64,000 nt of DNA from Archangium lansingense (GTDB lineage Bacteria > Myxococcota > Myxococcia > Myxococcales > Myxococcaceae): assembly GCF_026626635.1 (NCBI RefSeq), contig NZ_JAPNKA010000001.1, positions 13,022,001 to 13,086,000 of the forward strand, given 5' to 3'. A program made the position numbers and the translations under genes. Under the pieces are notes generated by a model, which saw only the letters and a list, made by a program, of their open reading frames with translations, did not search any database and was not told the origin of the DNA. Shown here piece after piece: positions 1-8,022 of the stretch. The stretch's first letter is position 1; each line of letters starts with the position of its first letter.

Positions 1-1
1 C

Positions 2-142
2 GACGAAACGGCCTGGGGTGACGAGCACCTGCGCGCCTTCGAGAAGTTCGTGACCGCGCAGAGCCAGGTGCTGGCGCTGTTGAAGGTGGCGGCAGATCGC
101 GATCAGAAAATGCTCTCGTCCATGACCGGCGGCACCCCATGA
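2..142 (+). CDS. 3' end of an unidentified protein (partial)
   Basis: The window opens inside a reading frame that runs without a stop for 46 codons and ends in TGA overlapping the ATG of the next gene (ATGA). The visible C-terminus is acidic/hydrophilic, helix-like, and ends in LSSMTGGTP. I do not recognise the family from this short piece. The 4-base overlap with the DHFR-like gene suggests the two are co-transcribed and translationally coupled. The true start is outside the window. Confidence 0.6.
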   Translation, partial: DETAWGDEHLRAFEKFVTAQSQVLALLKVAADRDQKMLSSMTGGTP

Positions 143-678
143 GGCGGCTCTTCTGGCAGATGATGATCTCGCTCGACGGCTTCATGGAGGGGCCAAACAG
201 CGAGCTGGACTGGCTCGTGAGCGACGAGGACTTCGATCGCTACGGCCGAGGGATGCTGGCTTCCATCGATGGCATGTTGCTGGGCCGAAAGACCTACCAG
301 CTCTTCGCCTCGCACTGGCCGACCTCGACGCAATCCGAGGCGCCGCGGCTCAATGAGCTGCCGAAGTATGTGTTCTCGCGTACCCTGGAGCGGGTCGAGT
401 GGAACAACTCGACCCTGGTACGCTCCGATGCAGTGGAGGCGGTGCAGCGGCTCAAGCAGCAGCCGGGCCGGGAGCTCGCCCTCTTCGGCAGCGCCGAGCT
501 CGCCTCCACCTTGATGCGCGCCGGGCTCATCGACGAGTACCGGATCCTGGTCGCGCCGATCGCGCTCGGCTCGGGAGCACCGATGTTCAGGCACGTCGAG
601 CAACGCGTGCGTTTGAGACTGACCCGCTCGGAGACGTTCAGCTCGGGCGTCGTGTTGAGCTACTACGAGCCCAGGTGA
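139..678 (+). CDS. Dihydrofolate reductase family protein (RibD C-terminal domain, YyaP/YwjB-like)
   Basis: A 179-residue protein with the compact Rossmann-like fold of the DHFR/RibD-C superfamily. It starts with the family-typical MISLDGFMEGP strand-turn, has a mid-region LLGRKTYQLF, the nucleotide-binding FGSAELASTLM and the late IALGSGAPMF. These proteins are predicted NADPH-dependent reductases; the physiological substrate is unknown for this stand-alone branch, and it should not be called a true folate enzyme. Length is normal for YyaP-like proteins. The start ATG overlaps the stop of the upstream gene, which supports the chosen start. Family assignment is secure, function is not. Confidence 0.85.
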   Translation: MRRLFWQMMISLDGFMEGPNSELDWLVSDEDFDRYGRGMLASIDGMLLGRKTYQLFASHWPTSTQSEAPRLNELPKYVFSRTLERVEWNNSTLVRSDAVEAVQRLKQQPGRELALFGSAELASTLMRAGLIDEYRILVAPIALGSGAPMFRHVEQRVRLRLTRSETFSSGVVLSYYEPR

Positions 679-881
679 CGGGCCGGCACCCCGCGAGAAA
701 CACCCTGCCCCCCTCAGCCCCGGGCAGCCCGCTGCGCACATGTGCGCCAGCGTGAGCATCGCGGCCTCCGCCCCGGCCCCTCGGGAAGCAACCGGGCAGG
801 CCTCCTCGCCACCAGCCCCGGGTTCGTGTCACGCTCCGCGCTGGCGAGCCCGGTGACGCGTGGCTCGCGGACACCGGTCCA

Positions 882-1028
882 ATGAAACGGAAGACCGGTG
901 CCCGGGATGGGGGTGAGCTCGGCGAGTACCACCCGCGTCAGCAGGAGCGGAGACTCGTCGCGCTCCGGGGCGTGCTCGAGGAATTCCAGCCCACCGGCCT
1001 GAGCGCCGGCGTCTTCTTCACCGACTGA
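882..1028 (+). other. Possible 48-codon small ORF or gene remnant upstream of the DUF6519 fusion gene
   Basis: The 360-base gap between the DHFR-like gene and the large fusion gene holds one short forward frame, beginning ATG AAA CGG and ending ...SAGVFFTD, whose stop lies 10 bases before the next ATG. The first half is Arg/Gly-rich; the second half (VLEEFQPTGLSAGVFFTD) looks like the end of a folded protein. It could be a tiny leader, or the surviving 3' end of a gene lost from this position. No clear Shine-Dalgarno is visible. I see nothing else in the gap. Confidence 0.25.
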
Positions 1029-1038
1029 GTCCACCACC

Positions 1039-4000
1039 ATGACGAGCGACTACTCCCGCTCCACCTTCAATCGGCGCAAGCACTACAACAGTGTGCGGAT
1101 GCAACAGGGCCGCGTGCAGCTCGACGCGGACTGGAACGAGCAGGTCGACATCACCGCGCACCAGCTGCGCCAGCGAACGCGGGACACGCTGGGCCCGAGC
1201 GGGGCACCCATCGACGACGCGGGCTTCGCCCTGGAGGTGCACGAGGGGCAGCTCACGGTAGGCCCGGGCCGCTACTACGTGGACGGAGCTCTGTGCGAGA
1301 ACGAGGCGCGGGTGACGCTCGACGCACAGCCGGACGACCCGGGGCAGCCGGCGCCGAGCGAGCCGGGGGTGTACCTCGCGCTGCTGGACGTCTGGGAGCG
1401 CACGCTGGGAGTGAACGAGGACCCGAGCATCCGCGAAGTCGCGCTGGGCGGGCCGGACACGGCGGTGCGCACGAAGACGGTATGGCAGGTGCGCACGCTG
1501 CGAGTGGACGGAGACCCGGACGCACCGGACCGGGGGCGGGAGGACCGAGCGTGGAAGCACTTCCTGTCGCGCAACACGCATGCGGGCGAGCTGAAGGCGT
1601 GGCGTGAGCGGGACGAGGCGACGGAGCTGCCGGGCAACCAGCTCTACCGGGTGGAGATCCACGACGAGGGAGATCGTGCAGGAGCGGAGCACGAGGCCGG
1701 GAGTCACTGGCCCCGGCCGAAGGTATGGGGTGTACCCAGCGAGCCGAAGCGGCTGAGGCTGGAGGAAGAGGAGGCGTGGGATGCGCGGCTGTGGCGTGAG
1801 GGTCGGCCGGTAGAGGTGCTGACGGAGCGAGGCCGGTTCCTGACGCGGCTGACATCGGTGGACGCAGGCGAGCGGGAGCTGCGGCTGGCGTCGGCGGTGC
1901 CCGAGGAGCTGGGCGAGCCGAGGCGAGTGCGGCCCATCGCGAGCTACAAGTGGTCGCGCAACAACGGCATCGACGCGCTGCCCGTAACGTCGGCGAGGAA
2001 GGAAGATCAGGGGGCGGTGGTGCGGCTGTCCTCGCCAGTGGGGACGCGCGGGGTGGAGCTGCGGGTCGGGGACGTGGTGGAGGCGGTGGACGAGCGCATG
2101 GTGCTGCGGAGTGAGCCCGCACCGCTGCGCCGCGTGGTGCGCATCTCACAGGACAGACTCGAGGTGACGCTGGACGGGGACGTGCCGGCGGACTTCGGAG
2201 GCACGCCGGAGCAGACGAAGCCGCTGCTGCGCAGGTGGGACCGGACGCCGGCCACGCGCGAGCCGGGCAGCCTGTCGGTGGTGGACGACAAGCTGGAGTT
2301 GGAGCACGGCGTGCACGTGGAGTTCACGGGGCACGGCGGCTACCGCACGGGGGACCACTGGCTGATTCCGGCGCGCACGCGCACGGGGGCGGTGGAGTGG
2401 CCCACGGACGACAAGGGCCAGCCACGAGCCCAACCTCCGCAAGGCGGGCGGCACCAGTACACGCTGCTGGCGGTGCTGCGCGTGGAGGCACCGGGAGTGG
2501 TGCAGGTGGAGGACCGGCGCGTGCTCTTCGCACCGCTCACGCGAGCCGGTGCGGGCCCCGGGAAGGACGGGCCCACGACGCTGCGGGGAGACCTGCATGT
2601 CATCGGCTCGGCGATCATCGACGGTACGCTGGACGCGGGCAGCATCCAGGGGCAGCTGGCGCACCACACGGTGGGCACGCACCAGCTGAAGGAGAAGGCC
2701 GTCACGTCGGAGAAGCTGGCGGACGCGAGCGTGCACCGGGTGCACCTGGCACCCGAGGTGGGGCTGGTGCCGGTGGGCTTCTCCATCCTGGGCGAGTCGG
2801 CGAAGCCGCCCGAGGGCTACGAGTCCAGCCACCTGTCGGTGGAGGTCTTCAACCACAACGCGCGCTGGGTGACGAGGCCGCCGGTACCGGTGGGAGCAAC
2901 GGCGCGAGTAGTGCTGGTCACGCTGCAGGGAGCGGCGCACGCGCTGCTGGATGGCGGGCAGGTGCTGCGCTTCGAGGAGAAGGACGGAACGTGGCGGCAG
3001 GTGACGCAGCTTCCGCAATCGCAGGCGGGCTTTGGCGCGGGGGTGCTGGAAGGGCGGCTGCACGTGCTGGGAGGAAAGGACGAGCACGGACGGCCACTGG
3101 CGCACCACGCGGCGTGGGAACCGAAAACGGACCGATGGACGACGGTGAGCCCAATGCCCACGGCGAGAACGGAGCCGGGGGTGGTGTCGGCGGACGGGTG
3201 GCTCTTCGTGCTGGGAGGGATGGAGAGCTGGCCGCTGCCGTGGTGGACGGGCGAGTCGAAGCTCTCGCGGCCCGCGCTGCTGAGCCGGCTGCAGCACAGC
3301 AGCGCCGAGGCAGCGGTGTACGACGCGAGGAAAGACGCGTGGCTGGAGGCGAAGGAGCTGTCCACGCCGCGCAGCCGCTTCGGTGTGGCGGTGGTGCGCG
3401 GACGCATCCACGTGGTGGGAGGAGAGCGCAAGCGGCTGCTGCTGCCGGCGAGGCCGGTGGTGAAGCACGAGCAGTTCGATCCGAACCACAACCGCTGGTC
3501 CTCGCTGGCGCCGCTGCGGAGGGCACGCACGGAAGCAGCGGTAGCGGCGGTGGACGAGCGCCTGTACGTGGTGGGAGGCAAGGACGGGGACGATCTGCTG
3601 GACGACGTGGAGCGCTACAGCTTCACGAGTGACGCATGGCTGCCGCAGGAGACGCTGCCCACGCCGGTGAAGGGAGCGGGGGCGACGGTGGCGGGAGGGG
3701 AGCTGCTCGTCACGGGAGGAACGGGTCCGACGGGGCCACTGTCGACGAGCCAGGCCCTGGAAGTGGCCTCGCTGCTGTACGTGCACCGCAAGCGGGCGGC
3801 GAGGGCCGCGGAGGAGCAGGCAGAGCCCACGCCCACCGCGGAGCCCACGTCCGGAACGTCGGGAACGGGAACGGAGCCCATGCCCGCGACGGGCAGCACG
3901 TCCATGCCGGTACCAGCGCCGCCGATGGCCGCGAGGACGAACGAGCACCGCCCGCGCTTCCGCCCGCCGAAATTCGATCCGGCGCCGACAGTGGCGCAGC

Positions 4001-5202
4001 GCCTGGCGAAGCTGGGCGTCACGGCGGCGGCCCTGGTGGCGCTCCTCGCGGGGGCGGGTGTGGTGTGGCCCAAGATCTCGCCCACGCCCACGCCCACGCC
4101 GAGCCCGGCCGAGGCGGTCATGGGCATGGACATCTCGCATTACCAGGGCGAGGTGGACTGGAGCTCGGTGGTGAAGGAGGGAGCGGTGGACTTCGCCTTC
4201 GTGAAGGCGACGGAGGGACTGACGTACAAGGATCCGCAGTTCGAGCGCAACCGGACCGCACTGGGAAGCACGACGCTGCGCTGGGGCGCGTACCACTACT
4301 ACCGGCCCAACGATGCGGGGAAGGATCAGGCCGAGTACTTCCTGAAGACGGTGGGGGTGGACAACCTGAAGAAGCACCTCCTGCCACCAGTGCTGGACGT
4401 GGAGGAGTGGAATCAGGAGAGCACGCAGGCGCTCATCAACGGGGTGCAGGCATGGCTGGACACGGTGGAGGCGGCCGTCGGGCGCAAGCCCATCGTGTAC
4501 ACGTACCACGAGTTCTGGACGGCGCACCTGAACCGGGGCTTCCAGAACTACCCGCTGTGGCTGGCCGGTCCGCTGGAGGAGTCGGTGACGTGGTCGTTCT
4601 GGCAGGTGGGGGACCAGGGGCAGGTGGCGGGAATCGGGAGCTGCGTGGACCAGGACATGTTCCGCGGCACGCTGGAGGAGCTGGACGCGTTCGTGCTGAC
4701 GGGGAAGCTGCCGGTGACGCCGGCCCAGCCTCCTACGACGAGCACCCATTGCACGCCCCCAGTCACGGATGGGGGCACGCCGTCACACGACGCGGGCACG
4801 CACGATGCGGGGACGAGGGACGCGGGCACGCATGACGCGGGGACACCGGATGCGGGCCAGCCAGTGCCGAGGCAGTTCCAGTCGTGGATGACGCCGAATC
4901 CGGCGAGGCAGCGCTCGGGGCCGAAGCTGGTGTTCCCACCGCTGGCAACGCGAGTGGGCGTCCGGGGAGACACCACGGTGCGGTGCACCATCCAGACGAC
5001 GGGCAAGCTGAAGGACTGCGTCATCACCCAGCCGCTGGGGCCGTCGAGCGTATCGGCGTACCTGGAGATGGACGTGGCGATCCTCGACATGCTCAACGCC
5101 AGCACGTTCGAGCCGGTGAAGGCCTACGGCCAGGTGGTGGAGGTCGACTACGACTTCAGGATGTACATCGACGCGGGCCAGTACACCTGGAGCTGGCTGT
5201 AG
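1039..5202 (+). CDS. DUF6519 - Kelch - transmembrane - GH25 lysozyme - TonB-like multidomain protein
   Basis: A 1387-residue mosaic. Residues 1 to about 505 match the DUF6519 pattern found with contractile-injection/phage-tail-like clusters (opening with the SRSTFNRRKHYNSVRMQQG block). Residues ~600-915 hold about five Kelch repeats (LHVLGGK, LFVLGGM, IHVVGGE, LYVVGGK, LLVTGGT). A Pro/Thr linker leads to a hydrophobic segment (~992-1012, LGVTAAALVALLAGAGVVWP). Residues ~1027-1225 are a GH25 muramidase with the DISHYQGEVDW opening and the catalytic DVEEW pair. A DAGT-repeat linker (six near-copies) precedes a ~100-residue TonB/AgmX-type C-terminus. A role in cutting or docking on peptidoglycan, on the cell surface or at an injection-device tip, is inferred. 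No other tail genes are visible here, so this may be a stand-alone adaptor. Confidence 0.85.
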   Translation: MTSDYSRSTFNRRKHYNSVRMQQGRVQLDADWNEQVDITAHQLRQRTRDTLGPSGAPIDDAGFALEVHEGQLTVGPGRYYVDGALCENEARVTLDAQPDDPGQPAPSEPGVYLALLDVWERTLGVNEDPSIREVALGGPDTAVRTKTVWQVRTLRVDGDPDAPDRGREDRAWKHFLSRNTHAGELKAWRERDEATELPGNQLYRVEIHDEGDRAGAEHEAGSHWPRPKVWGVPSEPKRLRLEEEEAWDARLWREGRPVEVLTERGRFLTRLTSVDAGERELRLASAVPEELGEPRRVRPIASYKWSRNNGIDALPVTSARKEDQGAVVRLSSPVGTRGVELRVGDVVEAVDERMVLRSEPAPLRRVVRISQDRLEVTLDGDVPADFGGTPEQTKPLLRRWDRTPATREPGSLSVVDDKLELEHGVHVEFTGHGGYRTGDHWLIPARTRTGAVEWPTDDKGQPRAQPPQGGRHQYTLLAVLRVEAPGVVQVEDRRVLFAPLTRAGAGPGKDGPTTLRGDLHVIGSAIIDGTLDAGSIQGQLAHHTVGTHQLKEKAVTSEKLADASVHRVHLAPEVGLVPVGFSILGESAKPPEGYESSHLSVEVFNHNARWVTRPPVPVGATARVVLVTLQGAAHALLDGGQVLRFEEKDGTWRQVTQLPQSQAGFGAGVLEGRLHVLGGKDEHGRPLAHHAAWEPKTDRWTTVSPMPTARTEPGVVSADGWLFVLGGMESWPLPWWTGESKLSRPALLSRLQHSSAEAAVYDARKDAWLEAKELSTPRSRFGVAVVRGRIHVVGGERKRLLLPARPVVKHEQFDPNHNRWSSLAPLRRARTEAAVAAVDERLYVVGGKDGDDLLDDVERYSFTSDAWLPQETLPTPVKGAGATVAGGELLVTGGTGPTGPLSTSQALEVASLLYVHRKRAARAAEEQAEPTPTAEPTSGTSGTGTEPMPATGSTSMPVPAPPMAARTNEHRPRFRPPKFDPAPTVAQRLAKLGVTAAALVALLAGAGVVWPKISPTPTPTPSPAEAVMGMDISHYQGEVDWSSVVKEGAVDFAFVKATEGLTYKDPQFERNRTALGSTTLRWGAYHYYRPNDAGKDQAEYFLKTVGVDNLKKHLLPPVLDVEEWNQESTQALINGVQAWLDTVEAAVGRKPIVYTYHEFWTAHLNRGFQNYPLWLAGPLEESVTWSFWQVGDQGQVAGIGSCVDQDMFRGTLEELDAFVLTGKLPVTPAQPPTTSTHCTPPVTDGGTPSHDAGTHDAGTRDAGTHDAGTPDAGQPVPRQFQSWMTPNPARQRSGPKLVFPPLATRVGVRGDTTVRCTIQTTGKLKDCVITQPLGPSSVSAYLEMDVAILDMLNASTFEPVKAYGQVVEVDYDFRMYIDAGQYTWSWL

Positions 5203-5203
5203 A

Positions 5204-5273
5204 CCCTATCCCCTCTCCCTTCGGGAGAGGGACGGGGTGAGGGTATCGGGTGAACCCGGGTTCAACCCCCGGG
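5204..5273. repeat. REP-like intergenic hairpin element, copy 1
   Basis: Contains the perfect stem CCCTCTCCC / GGGAGAGGG around a 3-base loop, followed by GACGGGGTGAGGGTATCGGG and a second small palindrome around AACCCGGGTT. Copy 3 (near 27.7 kb) shares about 38 identical bases. It sits between two converging genes, where it can serve as a bidirectional terminator. Confidence 0.8.
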
Positions 5274-5274
5274 C

Positions 5275-5814
5275 TCACCGCTCACGGCCCCGCGCCTCCC
5301 ACTCGGAGCGCAAGAGACCCCACACCTGCTGGTCCTTGCGCTGACCGTCGATGAAGTAGTGCTCGCGCATCGCGCCCTCCAGCGTGAAGCCGAGCCTCCG
5401 CGCCAGTCCCTGGGAGGCGAGGTTGTCCGCCGCGGTGGTGAGCCACACGCGGTGGAGGAAGGGCCACTGGAAGAGTTGCTCCAGCGCCATGGCCACCGCC
5501 CGCGTGCCGAATCCCCGGCCGTGGTACGCGCTGGAGAGCATGTAGCCGATCTCCACGCGGCCCTGGAATCGCGACAGCTCCCTCGCGGCGATCGTCCCGA
5601 TGATGTGCCCGTCGAGCTCCACCATCCACCGGAAGCTCGTGGCCTTCGGGTCCGACAGGTCGCTGGTCGCCTCCTGAATCCGCTTGAGGAGCGACTCGCG
5701 GGTAGACGGCTCCAGCGGCATGAGGCGGCGAGAGGCGGGCTCCTCGCGCATGGCCATCCAGATGTCCACGTGCTCGGGCAGGGCGGGAACCAGGCGGAGG
5801 TCCGGAGTCGTCAT
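5275..5814 (-). CDS. GNAT family N-acetyltransferase (RimJ/RimL-like)
   Basis: A 179-residue acetyltransferase of the GNAT superfamily, probably transferring acetyl from acetyl-CoA to a protein N-terminus or small amine. Visible features are the N-terminal LRLVPAL strand, the GTIAARELS strand, the YMLSSAYHGRGFGTRAV acetyl-CoA binding loop (the R/Q-x-x-G-x-G/A motif as HGRGFG) and the late NLASQGLARRLGFTLEG segment typical of RimJ/RimL enzymes. The frame is open well upstream, but MTTPDLRL at this ATG is where family homology begins. It converges on the DUF6519 fusion gene across the repeat element. Substrate unknown. Confidence 0.85.
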   Translation of the reverse strand: MTTPDLRLVPALPEHVDIWMAMREEPASRRLMPLEPSTRESLLKRIQEATSDLSDPKATSFRWMVELDGHIIGTIAARELSRFQGRVEIGYMLSSAYHGRGFGTRAVAMALEQLFQWPFLHRVWLTTAADNLASQGLARRLGFTLEGAMREHYFIDGQRKDQQVWGLLRSEWEARGRER

Positions 5815-5994
5815 GGTCCGGCACCTTACCGCCCTCGCGAGAGAAACATCGTGCCCATGTTCATCCCCTCCTCTTCCACGAGCGGGCACCTGCGCATCCC
5901 CTAGCGGCCTGCCAGGCAAGCCCCCGCTGCACGAAACGAGAGCACGCCTCAGCTTCCCGGCCGCAGCGACACACGCAAAGGGAGGGAAGAAAGC

Positions 5995-6399
5995 ATGACG
6001 AAGACGAAGCTTCTGCTGGCGGGCCTTGTCGCGGGGGCGGTGGCGTTTGGAACCGGGTGCAAGACGGACAAGGGCGCCGAGAACACCGGCACGGCCACCA
6101 TGGCTCCGGATGCGGGCACGGGCGGCGCGGGCGTCGACCCCATGGAGCGAGGCCGCGAAGAGATGGACCCGCTGCCCCCGGAGGGCACGCGCGAGATGGA
6201 GCCCGACGCGCACGATGACACGCTCGACGAACCGGGAACGGGAGGCACGGGCCTCGAACAGGAGCCCCTGGACCCGGACGACAGCCTCGGCGGCGAGACG
6301 AGCGATGAGCCGCTCAACCCGGGCGCGCCGGCCAATCAGCCCATTCCGGACGAGGGCATGAAGAACGACGACGAGCGCACCACCGAGCCCCGGCACTAA
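5995..6399 (+). CDS. Small acidic lipoprotein of unknown function
   Basis: A 134-residue protein with a type II signal peptide (MTKTKLLLAGLVAGAVAFGTGC; the lipidated Cys is residue 22) and a mature part made almost entirely of Pro, Gly, Glu, Asp and Thr, which looks disordered. A purine-rich ribosome site (GGGAGGGAAGAAAGC) lies just before the ATG. No domain is recognisable. Such low-complexity lipoproteins are common in myxobacterial envelopes. A hairpin follows the stop codon. The 180 bases upstream hold no other gene that I can see and should contain its promoter. Confidence 0.75.
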   Translation: MTKTKLLLAGLVAGAVAFGTGCKTDKGAENTGTATMAPDAGTGGAGVDPMERGREEMDPLPPEGTREMEPDAHDDTLDEPGTGGTGLEQEPLDPDDSLGGETSDEPLNPGAPANQPIPDEGMKNDDERTTEPRH

Positions 6400-6422
6400 C
6401 GCCTCGGCCCCCTGAATGAGAA

Positions 6423-6452
6423 ACGGCCCACGGGCGCGAGGCTCGTGGGCCG
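6423..6452. terminator. Bidirectional hairpin between converging genes
   Basis: Inverted repeat CGGCCCACG ... CGTGGGCCG with a 12-base interior lies 24 bases after the lipoprotein stop and 26 bases before the SRPBCC stop. It lacks a strong T-run, so termination is inferred from position and stem strength. Confidence 0.6.
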
Positions 6453-6477
6453 CTTCATGCGCAACAGGAGAAAACGC

Positions 6478-7131
6478 TCACGGCACCGCGGGCGCGGCCT
6501 GCACGGCGGGAGCGGCGGTCCCCGCGGGAGCCTCAGCAGGCACCGGCTGCGCAGCCTGAGCGGCCTGAGTTGCCTGCGCGGCCTCCTGCTCGGCGGCGCG
6601 GCGCTTCTCGGCCTCGGTCTTCAGGTGCTTCAGTCCCTGCTGGAAGTTGTTGCCCAGCATGTCGTTGATCATCCCGACGAAGTAGCCGCCCATGGGAGGC
6701 AGGGTGCCGCTGTCCGTCCAGGTCACCTTCGTGCCGCCGCCCTCCTGGGTCCACGTGAGCGAGCCGTGCGCGTTGACCTCCTCACGCGTCTCAATCATCT
6801 CGTCGACCCAAACGCCCGAGGCCACGTCACTCTTGGTGATGGTCATCTTGCCGAGCCCCATCTTCGGGCCCTGCCACGCCCACCAGGAGCCCACGCCCGA
6901 GGAGGGACCGCCGTACTCGTTCTTCACCTCGGGGTCCATGTCCTTGGTCCACGCGGCCCAGGACTGCCAGAGCTTGAGGTCATTCACGAGCGGATGGATG
7001 TGCTCGGGTGAGGCGTTGATGACGATGGAGCGCTCCACGTGCCATTGCCTGGGCAGGAACAGCCCCACGACGGTCAACAACACCACCAGCCCCACGAGCC
7101 CGAGGCCCAAACGCTTCAGCACGCGCTTCAT
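6478..7131 (-). CDS. Membrane-anchored SRPBCC (START-like) protein
   Basis: 217 residues. An N-terminal hydrophobic anchor (GLGLVGLVVLLTVVGLFLP) is followed by a polyketide cyclase/START-like domain (RSIVINASPEHIHPLVNDL, WTKDMDPEVKNEY, GTKVTWTDSG), which forms a hydrophobic ligand pocket in this superfamily. The last ~40 residues are an Ala/Pro/Gln-rich disordered tail. The ligand is unknown. The start lies 9 bases after the stop of pxpC on the same strand, so it is probably the last gene of that operon, although no functional link to oxoproline breakdown is known. Confidence 0.8.
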   Translation of the reverse strand: MKRVLKRLGLGLVGLVVLLTVVGLFLPRQWHVERSIVINASPEHIHPLVNDLKLWQSWAAWTKDMDPEVKNEYGGPSSGVGSWWAWQGPKMGLGKMTITKSDVASGVWVDEMIETREEVNAHGSLTWTQEGGGTKVTWTDSGTLPPMGGYFVGMINDMLGNNFQQGLKHLKTEAEKRRAAEQEAAQATQAAQAAQPVPAEAPAGTAAPAVQAAPAVP

Positions 7132-7140
7132 GCACTCCCC

Positions 7141-8022
7141 CTATGACGACGGATTGGGGGCGGCACCATACACCGGGGCATGTTGGCGCCAGAATTCACG
7201 AGCCTCGTCCACACTCACAGCGCGGAATCTCACGGCAGCACCCGGCCTGCGAGCGAACAGAGAGCCCCAATCGGCGCGGATGACCACGGCGAGCACCGGG
7301 TAGCCGCCCGTGGTGGGGTGGTCCGGCCCGAGCACGATGACCTCACCAGATGCAGGCACCTGCAAGGCTCCGCGCACCATGGGCCCGGAGAGCCCCGAGC
7401 CCTCATCCGCATGGGGCAGTGCCGGACCGCGCAGGCGCATGCCCACGCGGTCACTCGTGGGAGATACGGAGAAAGCGCTCTCCAGCAACACCTCCACCGC
7501 ATCCGCGCCGAAGCGCCCCAGGTCTGGCCCGAGCACCACACGCACCTCTGCATCCAGCGGCAGCGCCACGCTCAGCTCTTCGCGCGAGCCCCCACCGGCC
7601 CCAAGCGGCAGCACATCCCCGCGCTTCAGCACCCGGCCCTCGACACCGCCCAACCGGGCCACCGGCAACGTGCCCCGGCCACCGAGTACCTCGGGCACGT
7701 CGAAAGCGCCCTCCACCGCGACGTAGCGCACCACGCCCGCCTCCGGAGCGGGCACGGAGAACTGTCCGCCGGCCTCCACCCGGGAAGCGCGACCGTCCAC
7801 GGACACCCAGGCGTCGCGCCCGTGCAGCCGCAACTCCAGACGCCCGTAACACTCGAGCGCCGCTGCGCTCCACACATTGCCCACTGAGCGGTTGGCGGCG
7901 GCGAGCCACTCGGGGACGAGCGCGCCACCTGGCGGAACTCCGTGGTGCATGAGACCAGCGCGTCCGCCGTCCTGCACCATCGCCGGCCCAGCCGCTTCGA
8001 GCACCTCCAGCCACGCGTCCAT
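7141..8022 (-). CDS. pxpC: 5-oxoprolinase subunit PxpC (biotin-dependent carboxyltransferase-like)
   Basis: 293 residues, the usual size for PxpC/KipA. With PxpA and PxpB it makes the ATP-dependent 5-oxoprolinase that opens 5-oxoproline to glutamate, a damage-repair and salvage reaction in the cytoplasm. Family signatures are the opening VQDGGRAGLMHHGVPPGGAL, the NRSVGN segment and the late VLGPDHPTTGGYPVLAVV block. The ATG directly abuts the stop of the fused pxpA-pxpB gene (no gap), so the subunits are co-translated. All three activities are accounted for in two genes. Confidence 0.93.
   Translation of the reverse strand: MDAWLEVLEAAGPAMVQDGGRAGLMHHGVPPGGALVPEWLAAANRSVGNVWSAAALECYGRLELRLHGRDAWVSVDGRASRVEAGGQFSVPAPEAGVVRYVAVEGAFDVPEVLGGRGTLPVARLGGVEGRVLKRGDVLPLGAGGGSREELSVALPLDAEVRVVLGPDLGRFGADAVEVLLESAFSVSPTSDRVGMRLRGPALPHADEGSGLSGPMVRGALQVPASGEVIVLGPDHPTTGGYPVLAVVIRADWGSLFARRPGAAVRFRAVSVDEAREFWRQHAPVYGAAPNPSS

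Noticed and set aside
2146..4749. Long minus-strand open frame (about 870 codons) opposite the fusion gene
   Set aside because: Arg/His/Pro-rich translation without domains, wholly antisense to a gene with clear domains; an artefact of high GC codon use.
1039..5202. Part of a prophage tail cluster
   Set aside because: No capsid, portal, terminase or baseplate genes are adjacent; only the DUF6519 domain suggests a tail link.
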